Shown: positions 10,301 through 21,245 of the stretch, piece by piece
Numbering within the stretch: the stretch's first letter is position 1
Layout of the letters: every line of letters begins with the position of its first letter
DNA from: Ophioderma brevispina
Taxonomy: Eukaryota; Echinodermata; Ophiuroidea; Amphilepidida; Ophiodermatidae
Length of the DNA: 64,000 nt
Assembly: GCA_023653785.1 (NCBI GenBank)
Contig: JAMKCH010001598.1
Coordinates: forward strand, 1 to 64,000
Direction: 5' to 3'
Position numbers and translations under genes: made by a program
Notes under the pieces: model-generated
Databases searched by the model: none
What the model saw: the letters and a program-made list of their open reading frames with translations, nothing else
Told to the model about the DNA's origin: nothing

Positions 10301-13225
10301 TAGGCGGCTGGCCATTTAGGCCTTATCTGTCCTGCTCTTAGCTCTGGGCTACCTAGCCTTGTCCGCTGTCTCCCTTTGGGACTTGGACCTCTAGCTATGA
10401 TGCCGCTTCGCTGCTCCTCTCCTGGGGATCATCGGGGCCTACCGCCGCTTCCGAGTCGGGCCTAGTGACATTTACCGTCTGGCGTTAGTCTCTATTCCCC
10501 GCTTGGGGTCTAGTCCATGTTCTAGCCTTGGCTTGACATCTTGTCTTTGGGTCTTTAGCCCCTGATTTCCTTGGGGGTCGTTGCCTATGCCCTTGGCGGG
10601 CTTTTTGACTTCGCCTGGTGACCTGGGCCTTGGGCCCTTCGTCGTCTAGCCTTTGCTTCTCGACTTAGACCCTTCATCTCCACTCGGGGTAGCTGGCCTT
10701 GTTCTTCCCACGCAGCTTGGCTGGGACCTTGTCGGGCCTGGCCTAGGGGTGATGCCCTGCTGCTTGGTATATTACCTTGGCCCCCTTCGGGGTTTATGAG
10801 GCCTATTCCTATGCTGGTCTAGCGTGGCCCTCCAGGTGCTTCACTGGGCCGGCTCAGGCCTGTGGTAGGGCCTCATGATCACTTCTCCCCGTGCCTTACA
10901 CCCCGTATGGGGACCTGATCATTGCGCCTTGGCTGTTCTTCCTTGCCCTCTGTCCTCACTTTTGGGCGGGCGCGAAAAGACCTCGGCCACATGCCGCTGT
11001 GCGGCGCTCGGGCCTAGCCTGCTCTTGCCGTCTCGGCCTTTGTATTCATCCGTACGCTGATGCTCGGGTTACCTCATTGGGCTTGGCTCCCACCCAGGTT
11101 GTGCCCTCGCCCCCTCTGGCTCTGTTTCGTCCTGTGCGCGGTGGTTTTGGCTGCTGTTTGCCTAACCTTACCCGTGCTCCCAGGCCGAACTCCTAGCCCT
11201 GGGTCTTTCGACTTCGCCTGGACTCTGCCTACTGTTGGGTCGGGGTCTTGACCGTGATCCCTCCTCCCGTTTGTTCGGGAATTAGGGGCTGGCTTTGACA
11301 GTCTCGCACATTCCTTTGGCTCCCGCTGACTACCCTGGTCCCTGTCCTTCCCTCGGGGGACCCTGGACACGGGTTTTGGTCGGCTCGACATGCCCCTCTT
11401 TGGGGCTCGTCGTACGGCTACGTCGGGCCCTTGTTCCGTCCTAGCGTTGGGCTCGTCCGGGCCTAGCTTGGGGGCTCGTCCCGGGCCTAACGCATGTGTT
11501 CTCCGATTCGTCGGGGTCTGTCTTAGGTGGTTCCCCCTCCCTCCAGCGGTTTTCAGGCTACCGTTGTTCGATCTCTTCACTTGCGTTTCTTGCCACTCCC
11601 TTCTGTCTCTACTGTGCTGCCTAGTGTGAATCCCCCGCGACTTGGTATTCCCTATTTTGGTGGGTTCTCAGAACGCGCCCTTCCACAGTGTGCTTTTTAG
11701 TGTTGTTTCTTGCAGTTGACTTCGTCTTGTCTTCCCCTCCGTGGCCTTGGCGACTGGATCTGTGCTTTTCCCCTTAGACCTCGTGGGTGCCTGTGGGCAC
11801 GTCGGTTCTGGCTCCTGTCTTTATAGGAGCTCCTGACATGGTGGTCTGCCCACTTCGACTGGGGTTTTTAGCCCCTCTATCCTAGTCGGGCAAATTGACC
11901 TAACTTTAAGGTCGTTTGGGAAAGCTTCTCGCTCCGGGTGGGAAGGTCTCTGGGGCGTAATCCCGCGTTGTGAGTCATTCTTCCATGTCTGACGTCTCGA
12001 TTTTTGTTTACGAGTTGGTTACTCCCTTTTCTCGAGGCTTTGATGATCCTTAATCGGTATCTCGCCGTTCGGGTAGCACTTCTCCGGTTGCTATCTTCAC
12101 TTCTTCTCCTCGGGAAGATATTGGGTCGAAGCCGCTATGCTGCCCGCGGACCTCTCCTCGGTGGCATCCTTATGCCCTTACCGTAGTTACGGCTACGCAG
12201 CTACTTTTTTGCCTCCTCGATACCGATTCGTCGTTCGTCCAAAGTTCCTCATGTTTGGATTCATTCTGTCCTTCTACGACTTTGGCACCTCCTCTCTGCT
12301 TGCAGTCGCTACTGGTTAGACTTCTGCTTGGGCTTTCCTCGAGCCTGTTAGTGAGCCCTCGGCTCGGGTCGCCCCTCCAGCTCGACTCGTGTCCTGCGGA
12401 GCTAACCTTCTGGGTTCTCCCTCTGGTAGACTTCTCGGTGGTTTACCCCACTTTGTCTACCTTTCGGCTCAGGATTGACTCTGGCCCATCTTGGGGAGGG
12501 TGCTAGTTTTATCATTAATCTACCTTTGACTGCTCTTCGGTTTGCCGGGTTTCTGGGCCGCGCTCCCGGTATTGCGGATGTCTGCCTCGTTTCTTTTCCT
12601 CGTGTTTCTGTCTACTTCCGAGTCGGGGCCTGAATGGTCCCTCCACCTCCTGACTTTGACAGGCTGAGGTGGGACTTTTTCGCTTATTTTGAGGCTTTGG
12701 TGGCTGTTTCCTTCCGTCATCCGCTGTCTGGATTTTTCGGTCACTAGCTTCAGCCTACACAGCTAGGTTGTTCGGTTCTTCCTTCGGTGACGTTGGTTCG
12801 TTTCATTGACTCCTGCAAGGCGTCGGTTTCTGACCCGAAGCATTCCCTCTGGGGTCTGAGTTCTATCGGCGAATCTCTTGGCGAAGCCCCTCGTCCTTGG
12901 GTGCCGGGCGTCGCTTCTAGCCCTCGCCTTTATTAGTCTTTCGGGTCCCTTTCCGGCTGTGAATTAGCTCGGAGATTCCTTCTCCTTGTAGCATTCTTCC
13001 CCGGTCAGGGTCGGACTTTCTCTCAGCCCTCACGGGGCTGTGCCTTTAGCCTTCATTCAGTCCGCTCAACCTTTCATCTCCCCGGGCCTCTCTCCGCGGG
13101 GTTCTTCTGTGGTGCTCTGATCGGACCCCCGCTCTAGGGGGGCCCGCTCCTCCGTTTTTTTGGGGTTAGGCTTCTTTGCCCCCGCGTCTTTACGCGGTCC
13201 GCCTTGCGCTTCTCTGTTCCCTCCC
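7346..13225 (+). pseudogene. Decayed DIRS internal region (RT/RNase H expected, not readable)
   Basis: The region is GC-rich and strongly A-poor on the + strand. It is collinear with the second copy at about 21240-28150. DIRS elements encode Gag, reverse transcriptase, RNase H and a tyrosine recombinase in this span. I found no intact catalytic motif, because frame changes occur every few tens of codons. Open frames here on both strands are composition artefacts: T-poor minus-strand frames and Leu/Ser/Pro-rich plus-strand frames. The assignment of this span to coding is inferred from element architecture only. Confidence 0.45.
8786..9330 (+). repeat. ~200-bp tandem repeat inside DIRS copy 1
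   Basis: Three copies of a GC-rich unit begin with TTCACGGGGCTAGG-like sequence at about 8790, 8982 and 9185 (periods about 192 and 203). Each contains GCTAGGTTGGCCCCGCTCACG and a TACTGGTGCGGTTTCGTC-like segment. The second DIRS copy has a single unit at about 22767. Confidence 0.8.
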
Positions 13226-13443
13226 GGATCCTCATTTGTTCGCAAGGCTGTGAGGCCTGTTCTCCGCCTTTGCCGCGGGGTGCATCGGGCCCTTTGTCCA
13301 GGCCTACGTCGACACTCCAGTCTCTGTCGGAGCGCTTCCTCTCGCCTATTCCCTAGGCTTGGGGTTTTCTCTGCGGGATTCGCGGCTCTGGCTATCCTCC
13401 AAAAAACTTTGGCCAGGTCTTTTAATCACATTATAAAGTCTTA
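13226..13443 (+). pseudogene. Tyrosine recombinase C-terminus remnant (DIRS copy 1)
   Basis: The + strand frame here reads HSSLCRSASSRL followed by a Leu/Gly/Val stretch and then NHIIKS and a stop. Aligned with copy 2 (LGVSLRDSRLWLFSKTVAS, NHIIQSE), this resembles the end of DIRS recombinases: an HxxR-type segment, then a GVSLxDI helix, then (W)SSPxTFxxxY. The catalytic tyrosine and exact HxxR cannot be confirmed because of frameshifts. The position just before the internal complementary region is as expected. Confidence 0.45.
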
Positions 13444-13659
13444 GGTCCCCTTTAGCTACTCACCCCTGGTTTACTCCACTATCTAGGTGAGTTATATGGT
13501 GTCTTTCTGACTTTGGAATCTAGATTCCCTGTGTTTTGGGCTCTGGCGTTTTTGGTTACCTTTGATCTGCATCCTATGGCTGCTCTCTGAAATATCATTT
13601 TCACCTCCGACTGATTGTGCTAGTCTGGTGTTTTGAAAGTATTCATTCAACGGGGGTAT

Positions 13660-13785
13660 AATGCATATGTTTCAGTCAACTTGTAAAGGAAATCATTTCA
13701 TGTATGATTTATTCAAAAAACATTATGTTTATAAATCATCTAACTGAAGCCTGAGTTCCCTTTCCAATGTTGACTTCCCCGCTTC
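13660..13785 (+). repeat. DIRS copy 1 internal complementary region
   Basis: The first half (ATGCATATGTTTCAGTCAAC onward) is complementary to the left terminal repeat at about 7190-7255. The second half (AAATCATCTAACTGAAGCC to CCAATGTTGAC) is inverted relative to 13969-14030. This bipartite complementarity bridges both ends and is the hallmark used to recognise DIRS elements. Confidence 0.75.
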
Positions 13786-13869
13786 CAGGCCCGCCCCACA
13801 ACATGATATGTGCATGCGTCCGTGTGGGCTTTGAGCCAAACGGAATTGGGGAAGATTAACTTGTTCAGG

Positions 13870-14031
13870 GTGTGACCTGGGGTCACGGTTGAGACCATTT
13901 CTCTTTTGGGGTGCTAAAATAGGAATTTTTTGGGTCATTCCACTTCGCAAAGGAAATGCTATGTTTCAGTCAACAATTGGATAGAAACATTCGGCTTCAG
14001 TTAGATGATTTATAAGACACACTATGGTTTT
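13870..14031 (+). repeat. DIRS copy 1 right inverted terminal repeat
   Basis: It contains GTGACCTGGGGTCACGG, GAGACCATTTCTCTTTTGG and ATGTTTCAGTCAAC, the reverse complements of blocks in the left terminal repeat, and ends near TGGTTTTTGAATA. Confidence 0.75.
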
Positions 14032-15424
14032 TGAATATTTTATAACGTCGATCATTGGCCTAGATGCAGTTAGAGTGTAACCACTTAACCATATCACATT
14101 GTTTTTATCAAATTGTGTGAAAAATGTATTCGGAAAGCTTTCGGAAGCAAACATTGCTTGCATGGTTCCGCGCTTCGCACGAGGAGAGCGGCACCCCTCC
14201 CGCACCACTTACTATAATTCTCTGTGACAACTTTAAAAAACCCATCAAGTCCTGTTTTACTTTTTATAAGCCCATTTATGATACCTATTTTGCTATCAAA
14301 TGGCATGAAAATGTGCTTTGCAAAGTGAAGTTTGCATGTAGCGCCATGGCTGGTCAGCCGCCATAGCGTCACCTTTTTTTTCGATCTAGGTTGTGCCCCG
14401 TCCTGTGAATTGTTGTGGCTCAAAAGATGCATTCCCCTTTTTAACTACCTTTCCTCGGATACATATCCTGGTTGAAAAATTAACTTTCCCATATAGGTTT
14501 CCTGAATTACACCAAGCTCAGAAAAGCCTCTCTCTGGTGGTCCAACAGAATATGGTTTGGGTTTTTACGTATAAAGGGGAATAATAGCATCAATTACTTG
14601 CTTAGGGTAGGTAGAAAGACAAATACTCGTTTAGTGTTGCAAAATTGCCGCTACGATGACTTTGTTTAGGGCTCAAATTCCATCAAGTACTTTTTAGGGT
14701 AGCTAATTTGCGCATCTGATACGTGTTTAGGGGTAAAATTCAAGCTTCGAAAATCCGTATTTAGGGTGCTTTTTTGTGATTGCTTGGCCACGGATTGATC
14801 CCCCTTGTCCATGAGGAGTCCCCCCCCCCCGGATGGGGCCTTGGTCTCCAGTGCAATGGGTCTGGGTTCAATCTGGGTGGTATCACTTGCTTGGACTGTA
14901 ATAAATGTACTCGCAAATCTGGACTTCGTATGTGATATACCCATTGATTGATTCATAATGATCTCCCAATGATTGATATGGTGTAGAATACTGAAAGCAT
15001 CCTTTGCCTCCAAGGAGTTCAGCTTTTATTTCAATCACAGATGTTTACTAACTTGCATCAGTGTCCAGATAGTAAGGGTCAAAACCCCCCCCCCCCCCCC
15101 CTTCCCCCCCCTTAATTTTTTTACCCCCCCCCCCTCACTCTCTACATCCCATTTTACTCTGTCAGATAATCATATCTAAGTGCTGCACACAACACTTGGA
15201 TGAGGGATTTAATGAAATTTTAGGGAAGTAAGTGCAAATTTTCTTTTAGTGCAGTTTAGCATTGTGTGTAAACCCAAAGCAAATGCATTGCAAATGGACA
15301 TTTTATCATGGTGTTTCCACCTGACCACTATGAATCACAACTTTGCAGCTTTATTCATTAAGGTTGATGAATTTATATTGTCGGTTACAGAAACACCCTT
15401 GAGAACATTGGTTTTTGTTTGCAG
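14032..15424. other. No supported gene; homopolymer tracts
   Basis: Mixed sequence with C runs at about 14820 and 15082-15132 and a few TTTAGGG-containing segments at 14590-14775. No supported exons or repeats with clear borders. Confidence 0.5.
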
Positions 15425-15520
15425 ACAAAATACAGCGTAGACCCGAGCTTCATGAAACCAAGGAGAAGCAGACTATTTGTGAACATCTTCTACTCAGCAG
15501 ACATTACATATAGATGGTGG
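15425..15520 (+). CDS. Weak candidate exon
   Basis: Acceptor TTTGTTTGCAG precedes a short open stretch ending at a GTGGGG donor. Two frames are open (KYSVDPSFMKPRRSRLF or RRPELHETKEKQTICEHLL). It could be an upstream exon of the gene continuing at 16648, but only order and strand support this. Confidence 0.25.
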
Positions 15521-16647
15521 GTGGGGACTCACTGCTACGAATAGGGTCATGTATGTAGAACTTAGGTCGTAGTTTAACTTGCTGTTACGAACAGGGTCTT
15601 GTAATCTAGACTAATTCTGTATTTAACTGGTGGATTAAAAGGAGAAAATTTTCCAAATCAAGACACTTAGGTCCGTATGCACAAAAAAATAGACCGGTTT
15701 AAAATTTAGACCGGTCTCAGTCCAAATTAGTTTTTGCGAGTTTTCACATGTAATTCATCAATATTAGCAAGTTTCAAAGTTTAACACGCAAATATCAAAC
15801 ATCTTTTCTGGTGGGACTAATTACACTTAGACCTTTGCGGCATAGTGACTTAGTGCTTTTATGCTACCCCTTTCAGGTGGGGGAGGGATAGTTTGAATTT
15901 GACAAATTTAAGATTTAAGATTTTGTAGGAGATCATCAAACTACTAATAAGCATATGTCTTAGAGATGTCAATTAAAGCAGTTTTCCTGCCCCAATATGT
16001 CGTCCTTACAGCATTTATTACGATGTGGTAGGAGTGCTGTGCAAGTGACGCATGAGTTGGACGTCATTACTACAGAGTACTCAGACGAATCTTCAGCCAT
16101 GACGGGGGGATTTTGTAAGAACCATTTTTAATGATCCGACTTTCACTTCAATTGTTATTAGGCCAAAAAGTGAGTGGTTGTGGTTTGCAGTCTTAATATG
16201 TAAGAACATTTCCTGCACAGAGCGTGGAAGTGGGTGGGGTAACGTGCTTGTGGGGGGGGAAAGGTCTTTTTTCCCTTTTCTGTAGAAAATGGAACCGGTT
16301 TTCTTCATCTGTAGGGAAAATACTCTTTTTTGAGTGGTTTATCCTTCCTGACTTTCAGTGCTGTATAATGTGTAGGAGCCAAAGGTCAAGGTCCAACAGG
16401 GTCCAAATTTTCAAATTTTCTAAATATGTGAGCATAGTTGTAAAATATACCCACTTATCATCTAACACAAGATGCAAACATTTGCCATAGCTATGATTAG
16501 TAGATAAAAAGCTGAAGGACCAAAGGTTAAAAAGGTCAGGCATGTATGGAGCCATTTTTGCAATATGGGCAATAGTGTCCTAATCACACCAAATGCGGAC
16601 ACCTTTGTTCAGCGAGAACAAATATAATTTTTCTTTTTTGGTTCCAG

Positions 16648-16853
16648 ATGAGAGTGGTAGTGTCCGTCCTGTTGGTGTGACGCCTATTTTGAAGGGCAGA
16701 CTTTCATCTTAGGCTAGCTAACGTAGGCCGTGCCGTGGAGGGAAAGGTCATCAAGGCTGGCCTCTACAATACAATCCTCCAAGGTTGTTGTTCGTGAAGA
16801 TGGCAGTGGTGCTTTCTTGGGAGGGAGTCTTAATCTTGCAGCAAGACAAACAG
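16648..16853 (+). CDS. Exon of unidentified basic/coiled-coil protein gene (frameshifted)
   Basis: Borders are a strong acceptor (TTTGGTTCCAG) and a GTATGG donor. Three consecutive frames must be combined to read it: ESGSVRPVGVTPILKGRLSS, then LANVGRAVEGKVIKAGLYN, then VVVREDGSGAFLGGSLNLAA. Each piece looks like good protein, so two single-base indels are likely, either sequence errors or decay. The last frame leaves one base (G) at the donor, which matches the phase of the next exon. I do not recognise the family. Confidence 0.5.
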
Positions 16854-16988
16854 GTATGGGAATGTTAAAAAAAGATAGACTTACTTAGGAGGGATCTAAG
16901 GTCAGAAGGCCATTTAGGGGGCAGGAGGGGTCATTGTTGATTTTGGGTAAAATGTAAGTACTCCATTTATCACTCTCTACCCACTCTG

Positions 16989-17060
16989 GCTTGTTAGCTC
17001 AATTGGTAAGAGCCAAGTGCTAGTATACAGAGGTTGTGGTTCGAGTATGGCCAAGCGCAC
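16989..17060 (+). repeat. tRNA-like sequence (pseudo-tRNA or SINE head)
   Basis: An A-box-like TTAGCTCAATTGGTAAGAGC and a B-box-like GGTTCGAGTAT lie about 45 bases apart. Partial acceptor pairing (GCTTG with CAAGC) is visible. Anticodon and T stems are poor, so this is a degenerate tRNA or tRNA-derived repeat rather than a functional tRNA. Confidence 0.4.
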
Positions 17061-17339
17061 ATTTTTTTTTTCCAAACACTTCTATGCATGTAAGTACAGG
17101 GAAAGGTTAATAAAAAATTTCTACTTGTCTACTAGGAAAAGTAGAAGTATTTAATATTTAAATTACCTATTTAATAAATATACCATTCTTATCCTTTTGC
17201 TAGAAACTTAATACCTATACATTTCATATATCATCTTCTACAAAGAGAATAAGGATTAAGGTCCACCATTCTTCCCAAACTTGTATCCTTTTTATGATTT
17301 TTTTTTAAAGACATAAAGATTTGTCGTTTTATTTGTTGT

Positions 17340-17745
17340 CAGGTCAGTTTGTTTTAGGGACTCCTATGGTATCGGTAACCAGTACTACCTGTCCCAGGGC
17401 TGAGTTTTCGGCGGCTAAACCGTCACCCCCATCGATTTTCTATGGAAAATCTGATGAGGAGGGTGCTGGTTACCCTGGTAGAATGAAAAAGATGATCTAC
17501 CTACAAGGGCGTCAGCTCTGGAGAGCTTGGCGGCCATCCAGCACATGCTGCCTTGTATGGTGGGCATATTTGCCCAAAGGCTAGGCCCACCACCGAAAAC
17601 TGGATTGGCGTCAGGAAGGGCATCCGGTCAATTATCTTTTGCTCCAATAAATCCTCACACAGTATTGCTGAGTGTGAGGTGTATCCGGCCACCCCCATTG
17701 ACGGGGACAAACCGGATTTAAAACTTAGGTTAACTAACTTTTTAA
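17340..17745 (+). mobile_element. SINE-like dispersed repeat with LINE-type 3' tail, copy 1
   Basis: It is alignable over about 400 bases with 37010-37410. Shared blocks include CCAGTACTACCTGTCCCAGG, TGATGAGGAGGGT, ATCCAGCACATGCTGCCTTG, and a 3' end with GGGGACAAACCGGATTTAAA followed by TAAC-type repeats. The last ~60 bases also end the LINE remnants at 39310, 39540 and 46975, so this is probably a non-autonomous element using the LINE 3' tail. The body has no coding of its own. Its presence in an intron between 16853 and 17982 is harmless to splicing. Confidence 0.7.
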
Positions 17746-17981
17746 CTATTTTAATTGGGAGTAGATAGGACATAAGAGAGCATTAAAAAAATCAACATGT
17801 ATGTCAGTATAAATGTTTGGGTACAATTGGGGGCAAAATTCAAACAGCACTTTCTAACTTTTAATTTTGTGTAGTTAAATGTGCATAAGACACATTACAT
17901 ACAGAGTGTATATATAGTTAAGTGAGAAATGTATCATGTGATCCATTCTTGTTCCTTCTCTGTATTTAACATCTTACTCAG

Positions 17982-18208
17982 GTGTTGGTTTTGCTAACCT
18001 AAGGCAAAAAAGAAGCTTCCTTGCCGCACACATGTCAGAGACCGATCGCGAACTAGCCACAGCTTTGATGTCTAAGCAAGAACGATCTGTGCTGCAGGAA
18101 GCTAACAGAGAAGGCGACTCCAGGAGACAACGTAAGCTGGCACGCATGCAGGCGGTACGACAGATGAAAGCACAGGATGGCGAGAATGGACTCGGACAAA
18201 GTCTGTTG
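17982..18208 (+). CDS. Exon of unidentified basic/coiled-coil protein gene
   Basis: Acceptor (ATCTTACTCAG) and donor (GTTG|GTGAGA) are good. The exon is 227 nt: two bases complete a Gly codon with the G left by the exon at 16648, then 75 codons are open. The peptide begins GVGFANLRQKRSFLAAHM and continues with a highly charged stretch (SKQERSVLQEANREGDSRRQ) that has helical, coiled-coil-like heptad character. Codons are clean, with no frameshift. The exon ends in phase 0. Function unknown: the Arg/Gln/Glu-rich helix suggests a cytoskeletal, ciliary or nuclear scaffold protein, but this is a guess. Confidence 0.7.
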
Positions 18209-19586
18209 GTGAGATGATTTCTTAGGCTGACGTAATTATGGAATTGAAATTTAATATTCACTTTTTAAACTACAATCTCGGTCCAAATTTTGGAATGCTC
18301 TGATATGTCTGCTTGTTCAAATTGTCCACTCAATCCTGTTCTTCTTATCGTATCTAAACACAGTGGTTCTCAAATATGATGTAGTCAGAGGTGGGTACAA
18401 TGTCTGGCTGCTTCACTAAATTCTGCAAGGTTCTTATCTGTGCATTATTGCTCCAACAGTGGGCAGACCAAGAGATGTTCCATTGTGTGTGGTGCTGTTC
18501 ACAACCTTAGTTAGTGTCCTGATCTGCTTACAGGTAGCCCCACTTCTGCCAGGAAACCTTTGATCGGCTAATTTTGGTTCTCAATCTATTGAGACATTGC
18601 CATTCAGCCCATAAGGAGTCAGCTCCAGGTGGAAGATGCTCACCAGATATTGCTTGATAGAAAGTCTTTCTTGCCACAAGGCTACTCTCTTAAACTCCTT
18701 AGAGACTGTTTCAAGGGGTTGGACTTTGCTTAAGAAATTTTCTTTGGATTTAAGGCAGTTAGCAGCAGGTGACCTGTGACCAGTGTTGACAGGTGTTCTC
18801 CCCTCAAAGAGGAATCCAGCATTCATTGCTTGTGAGACAATGGAGACAGTTGCACGGATAGAAATAGCTTCAAGTTTACATACAACCATTGCACGCGCCA
18901 TATACTTTGTGTGTAAAATGATGGTCAGAATAATGGCTATAACTCAACTGCAAGTTACCTTTCGTTTTGGAAAATACGGATTATATGAATACAACCAGTA
19001 GAGATTTCTCTACAACATATCAAAATTTGAGGATAACATTTAGGTTTAGATTTTTAGATATTTACTGGTTTTGACAGATGCCGTATTTTCGCGGGTTCAC
19101 TTCCAACTCTTAGCCTCGCATGCGCCTTGTGTGTTTATACGCCGATCACACTTAGATTTCATTCAAATTTTGATGTTTTCTTTTCAAATTGTCAGTACAC
19201 ATTCACTCCTATCTGTTAAAATAAAAGTTGCTCAACAAAACCACAGAATTACTAAGAATATCTCACAATTTATACACAAAAGAGGTACTACAGTTGTGAT
19301 AAACCTCGGACTGATGTAGGCTGTGTTCACTCTAATGGTGGTGTGTACCCTCAAGCTTCTGAACACAAATTTATACTTATCCTAGTTTGAGAAATTCAGC
19401 AATAATAAAACCAAAATAGCAAAAGGTATTTTGACAGACAATGTAGCTTTGTAATATTCAGGTGGACTAATTAATAGAGTTCATTTTATTAAAAAAAACA
19501 TAGCACATACTTTTTTTGCCAAATTCGTGAGACACCTTACTTGTTGCTGGCCTAAGTGATCTCATTAACAACCTTTGTTTTCCCAG
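18209..19586. other. Intron of the 16.6-19.6 kb gene
   Basis: It lies between the phase-0 donor at 18209 and the acceptor at 19586. No repeats with clear borders and no RNA genes are recognised inside. Confidence 0.5.
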
Positions 19587-19622
19587 ATCAGAAAAGAGAA
19601 GTACCAAGAACAAGAGACTTAA
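19587..19622 (+). CDS. Probable terminal exon, basic/coiled-coil protein gene
   Basis: Acceptor TTTGTTTTCCCAG. Reading in phase 0, as demanded by the previous exon, gives IRKEKYQEQET and a TAA stop, so the protein would end in a charged tail. The alternative frame runs longer (SEKRSTKNKRLKNQEIYRER) and also ends in TAA, and would apply if the donor upstream were shifted. The phase-consistent choice is given here. Confidence 0.45.
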   Translation: MRKEKYQEQET

Positions 19623-20654
19623 GAACCAAGAGATTTACCGTGAGCGAGTAAGAAGGAAGGCATTCTAATATTCTTCAGTCTGTCGTCACTACAGAACATA
19701 CCATACTCCGTCCGTTGGTCATCCGAATTCGTTGAGTTTGTACTCCATAGCCTTAAAACATCAACACACATATCCATCCCATGGGAAGACCCTAGCTCAG
19801 GTAAACTATTGGAGAAAATATGTACTGGTAGAATGTCCACTTTGCCACCACGGTACTTAGGCACTCTGACACTTAACGGATAAGGGGTGTGCACTCCGTT
19901 AGTGCATAACGGGGGTTTCCTAGGGACGCCCCCCTAATATAACACCTTTCCTAAAGGCCCTTGTTTAGATGAAAGCCACCACAGGTTAGAGGCTTCAAAG
20001 ACACACAATAAAGAAATAAAACCTCAAGAAAGTTGGTTCAGTAAAAAATTAGGGCAAAACATTGATTTTAATTCGCTCAAAATGTGGAAAGACACTCCTT
20101 TGTTTCTGCATTTTCTACCTACGACGGCCTTGCTCGCCTAGACTTGTTTCTGATTGTTTGAATTGGTGAAGAATGAACTATTTACCATAATAAGCACAAA
20201 CATAATTCTCATGCCATTTTAATATTTTTTTAGGTTGACTTGTATAATTTCCCCTAGGGTTTCCTACAGTTAATCGCTACATGATGTATTTAACATCTAA
20301 TGCTCCAATGGGCCTCCTATACTTTCAAGATTTGTTTTAATTACTTATTTACTTTGTTTAAGGTCACTAGGTGTATGCATTATGAAAATCCGAATTACAT
20401 TACTCTAATAAGATTTGTTTTCTTTTTTGCCATGGTACTTCCGTTAGTGCATAAGGGGGGCTCCAGGTTACCCAACCTATTAACGCCAAAACGACGCGGA
20501 GGATTTGAACTTTATTTGCACCAATTCAAGCCGCAACTCAAAGTTAGACAAATACAACATATAAACCAAATATAATTGCAGTGTTAAATCGCCGGCTGAA
20601 AAACGAGTTGGGGTAACCTCGGAACCCCCCCCCTTATTCAGTTTACTTTTTAAG
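19623..20654. other. No supported gene; short direct repeat
   Basis: CCGTTAGTGCATAA occurs at about 19897 and again at about 20442, each followed by a G run and then CC-rich sequence, suggesting borders or copies of an uncharacterised repeat. No coding is supported. Confidence 0.4.
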
Positions 20655-21085
20655 GACACAATGGCATTAAAAATATTTAGGCATATAAATTACCCTGACT
20701 GAATCACTCACAAATGGAAAACCATTTGGGTGATTATTTTGTAAAAAGGAAAGTAAGAAATAATTTATTTTCCTTGTCATTTCACACTGCAACATTCTGA
20801 CATTACTGCCTAGCTTTATCAACTTGAAAGCGTGCAGTCCATCACTCAAAGACCATGCTATTGTCTAGGTGCTAACCCCGGCTAATCAACCTTTTCACTT
20901 GCATATCAATATCTACAATAAGCCTGAAATGCATGTTTAATCCTATTGTTGAATGCTTTTTGCTTTGTGCCACAAACATGCTAGATATACTGTCTTCTGG
21001 CAGGGATTTTCGCAACGTGATTTTCCTTGGCTAGGAGTTGGCACAACTCTTGCTGTTATACTATTTTCTATAGAATGTAAACACC
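20655..21085 (+). repeat. Dispersed repeat, copy 1
   Basis: It aligns with 52925-53205 plus 53650-53805. Shared blocks include CTGACATTACTGCC, TAATCAACCTTT, CTAGATAT and CTGGCAGGG, ending at GTAAACACC. The second copy is interrupted by a ~420-bp insertion. DIRS copy 2 begins at or just after the end of this repeat. The family is unknown. Confidence 0.65.
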
Positions 21086-21245
21086 CAATTATTAACACGG
21101 ATCTGATTTCCTTTATCACCATGTTTACTTGAAATCTATGCATTTCCCTTCCTGAGAGGGAAGGCCCTCAAAAGACCTATTTCGCACCCCTAAGAGGAAA
21201 ATGGTCTCAACCATTGGACCCCATGTCACACTCCCTGTCGGCCAT
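21085..21245 (+). repeat. DIRS copy 2 left inverted terminal repeat
   Basis: It matches the copy 1 left repeat (CTATGCATTTCCCTTCCTGAG, CGCACCCCTAAGAGG, AAATGGTCTCAACC) and is inverted relative to about 28870-29040. The outer limit is uncertain because it abuts the dispersed repeat. Confidence 0.65.

Larger units (their letters stand above)
7187..14031 (+). mobile_element. DIRS-like tyrosine-recombinase retrotransposon, copy 1 (decayed)
   Basis: The element is defined by its ends. A left terminal repeat (about 7187-7345) and an inverted right one (about 13870-14031) share cores such as AGAGAAATGGTCTCA and GTGACCCCAGG. Just inside the right end, about 13660-13785 is complementary first to the outer left end and then to the outer right end. 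This is the internal complementary region that characterises DIRS elements, which replicate through a circular intermediate and integrate by a tyrosine recombinase. The interior is GC-rich with very little A on the + strand and many indels, so reverse transcriptase and RNase H cannot be read. A recombinase C-terminus is suggested at 13226-13443. The ICR lying on the right, next to that remnant, gives + orientation. Confidence 0.75.

Noticed and set aside
11074..11580. Long minus-strand open frame (168 codons) in DIRS copy 1
   Set aside because: Composition artefact: T is rare on that strand, so stops are rare. The peptide is Arg/Pro/Gly/Lys-rich without motifs, and the second DIRS copy does not preserve it.
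14590..14775. Telomere-like TTTAGGG words
   Set aside because: Only a few, irregularly spaced and not tandem; no interstitial telomere array.
16989..17060. Functional tRNA gene
   Set aside because: A and B boxes are present but anticodon and T stems do not pair, so it is at best a pseudo-tRNA or SINE head.
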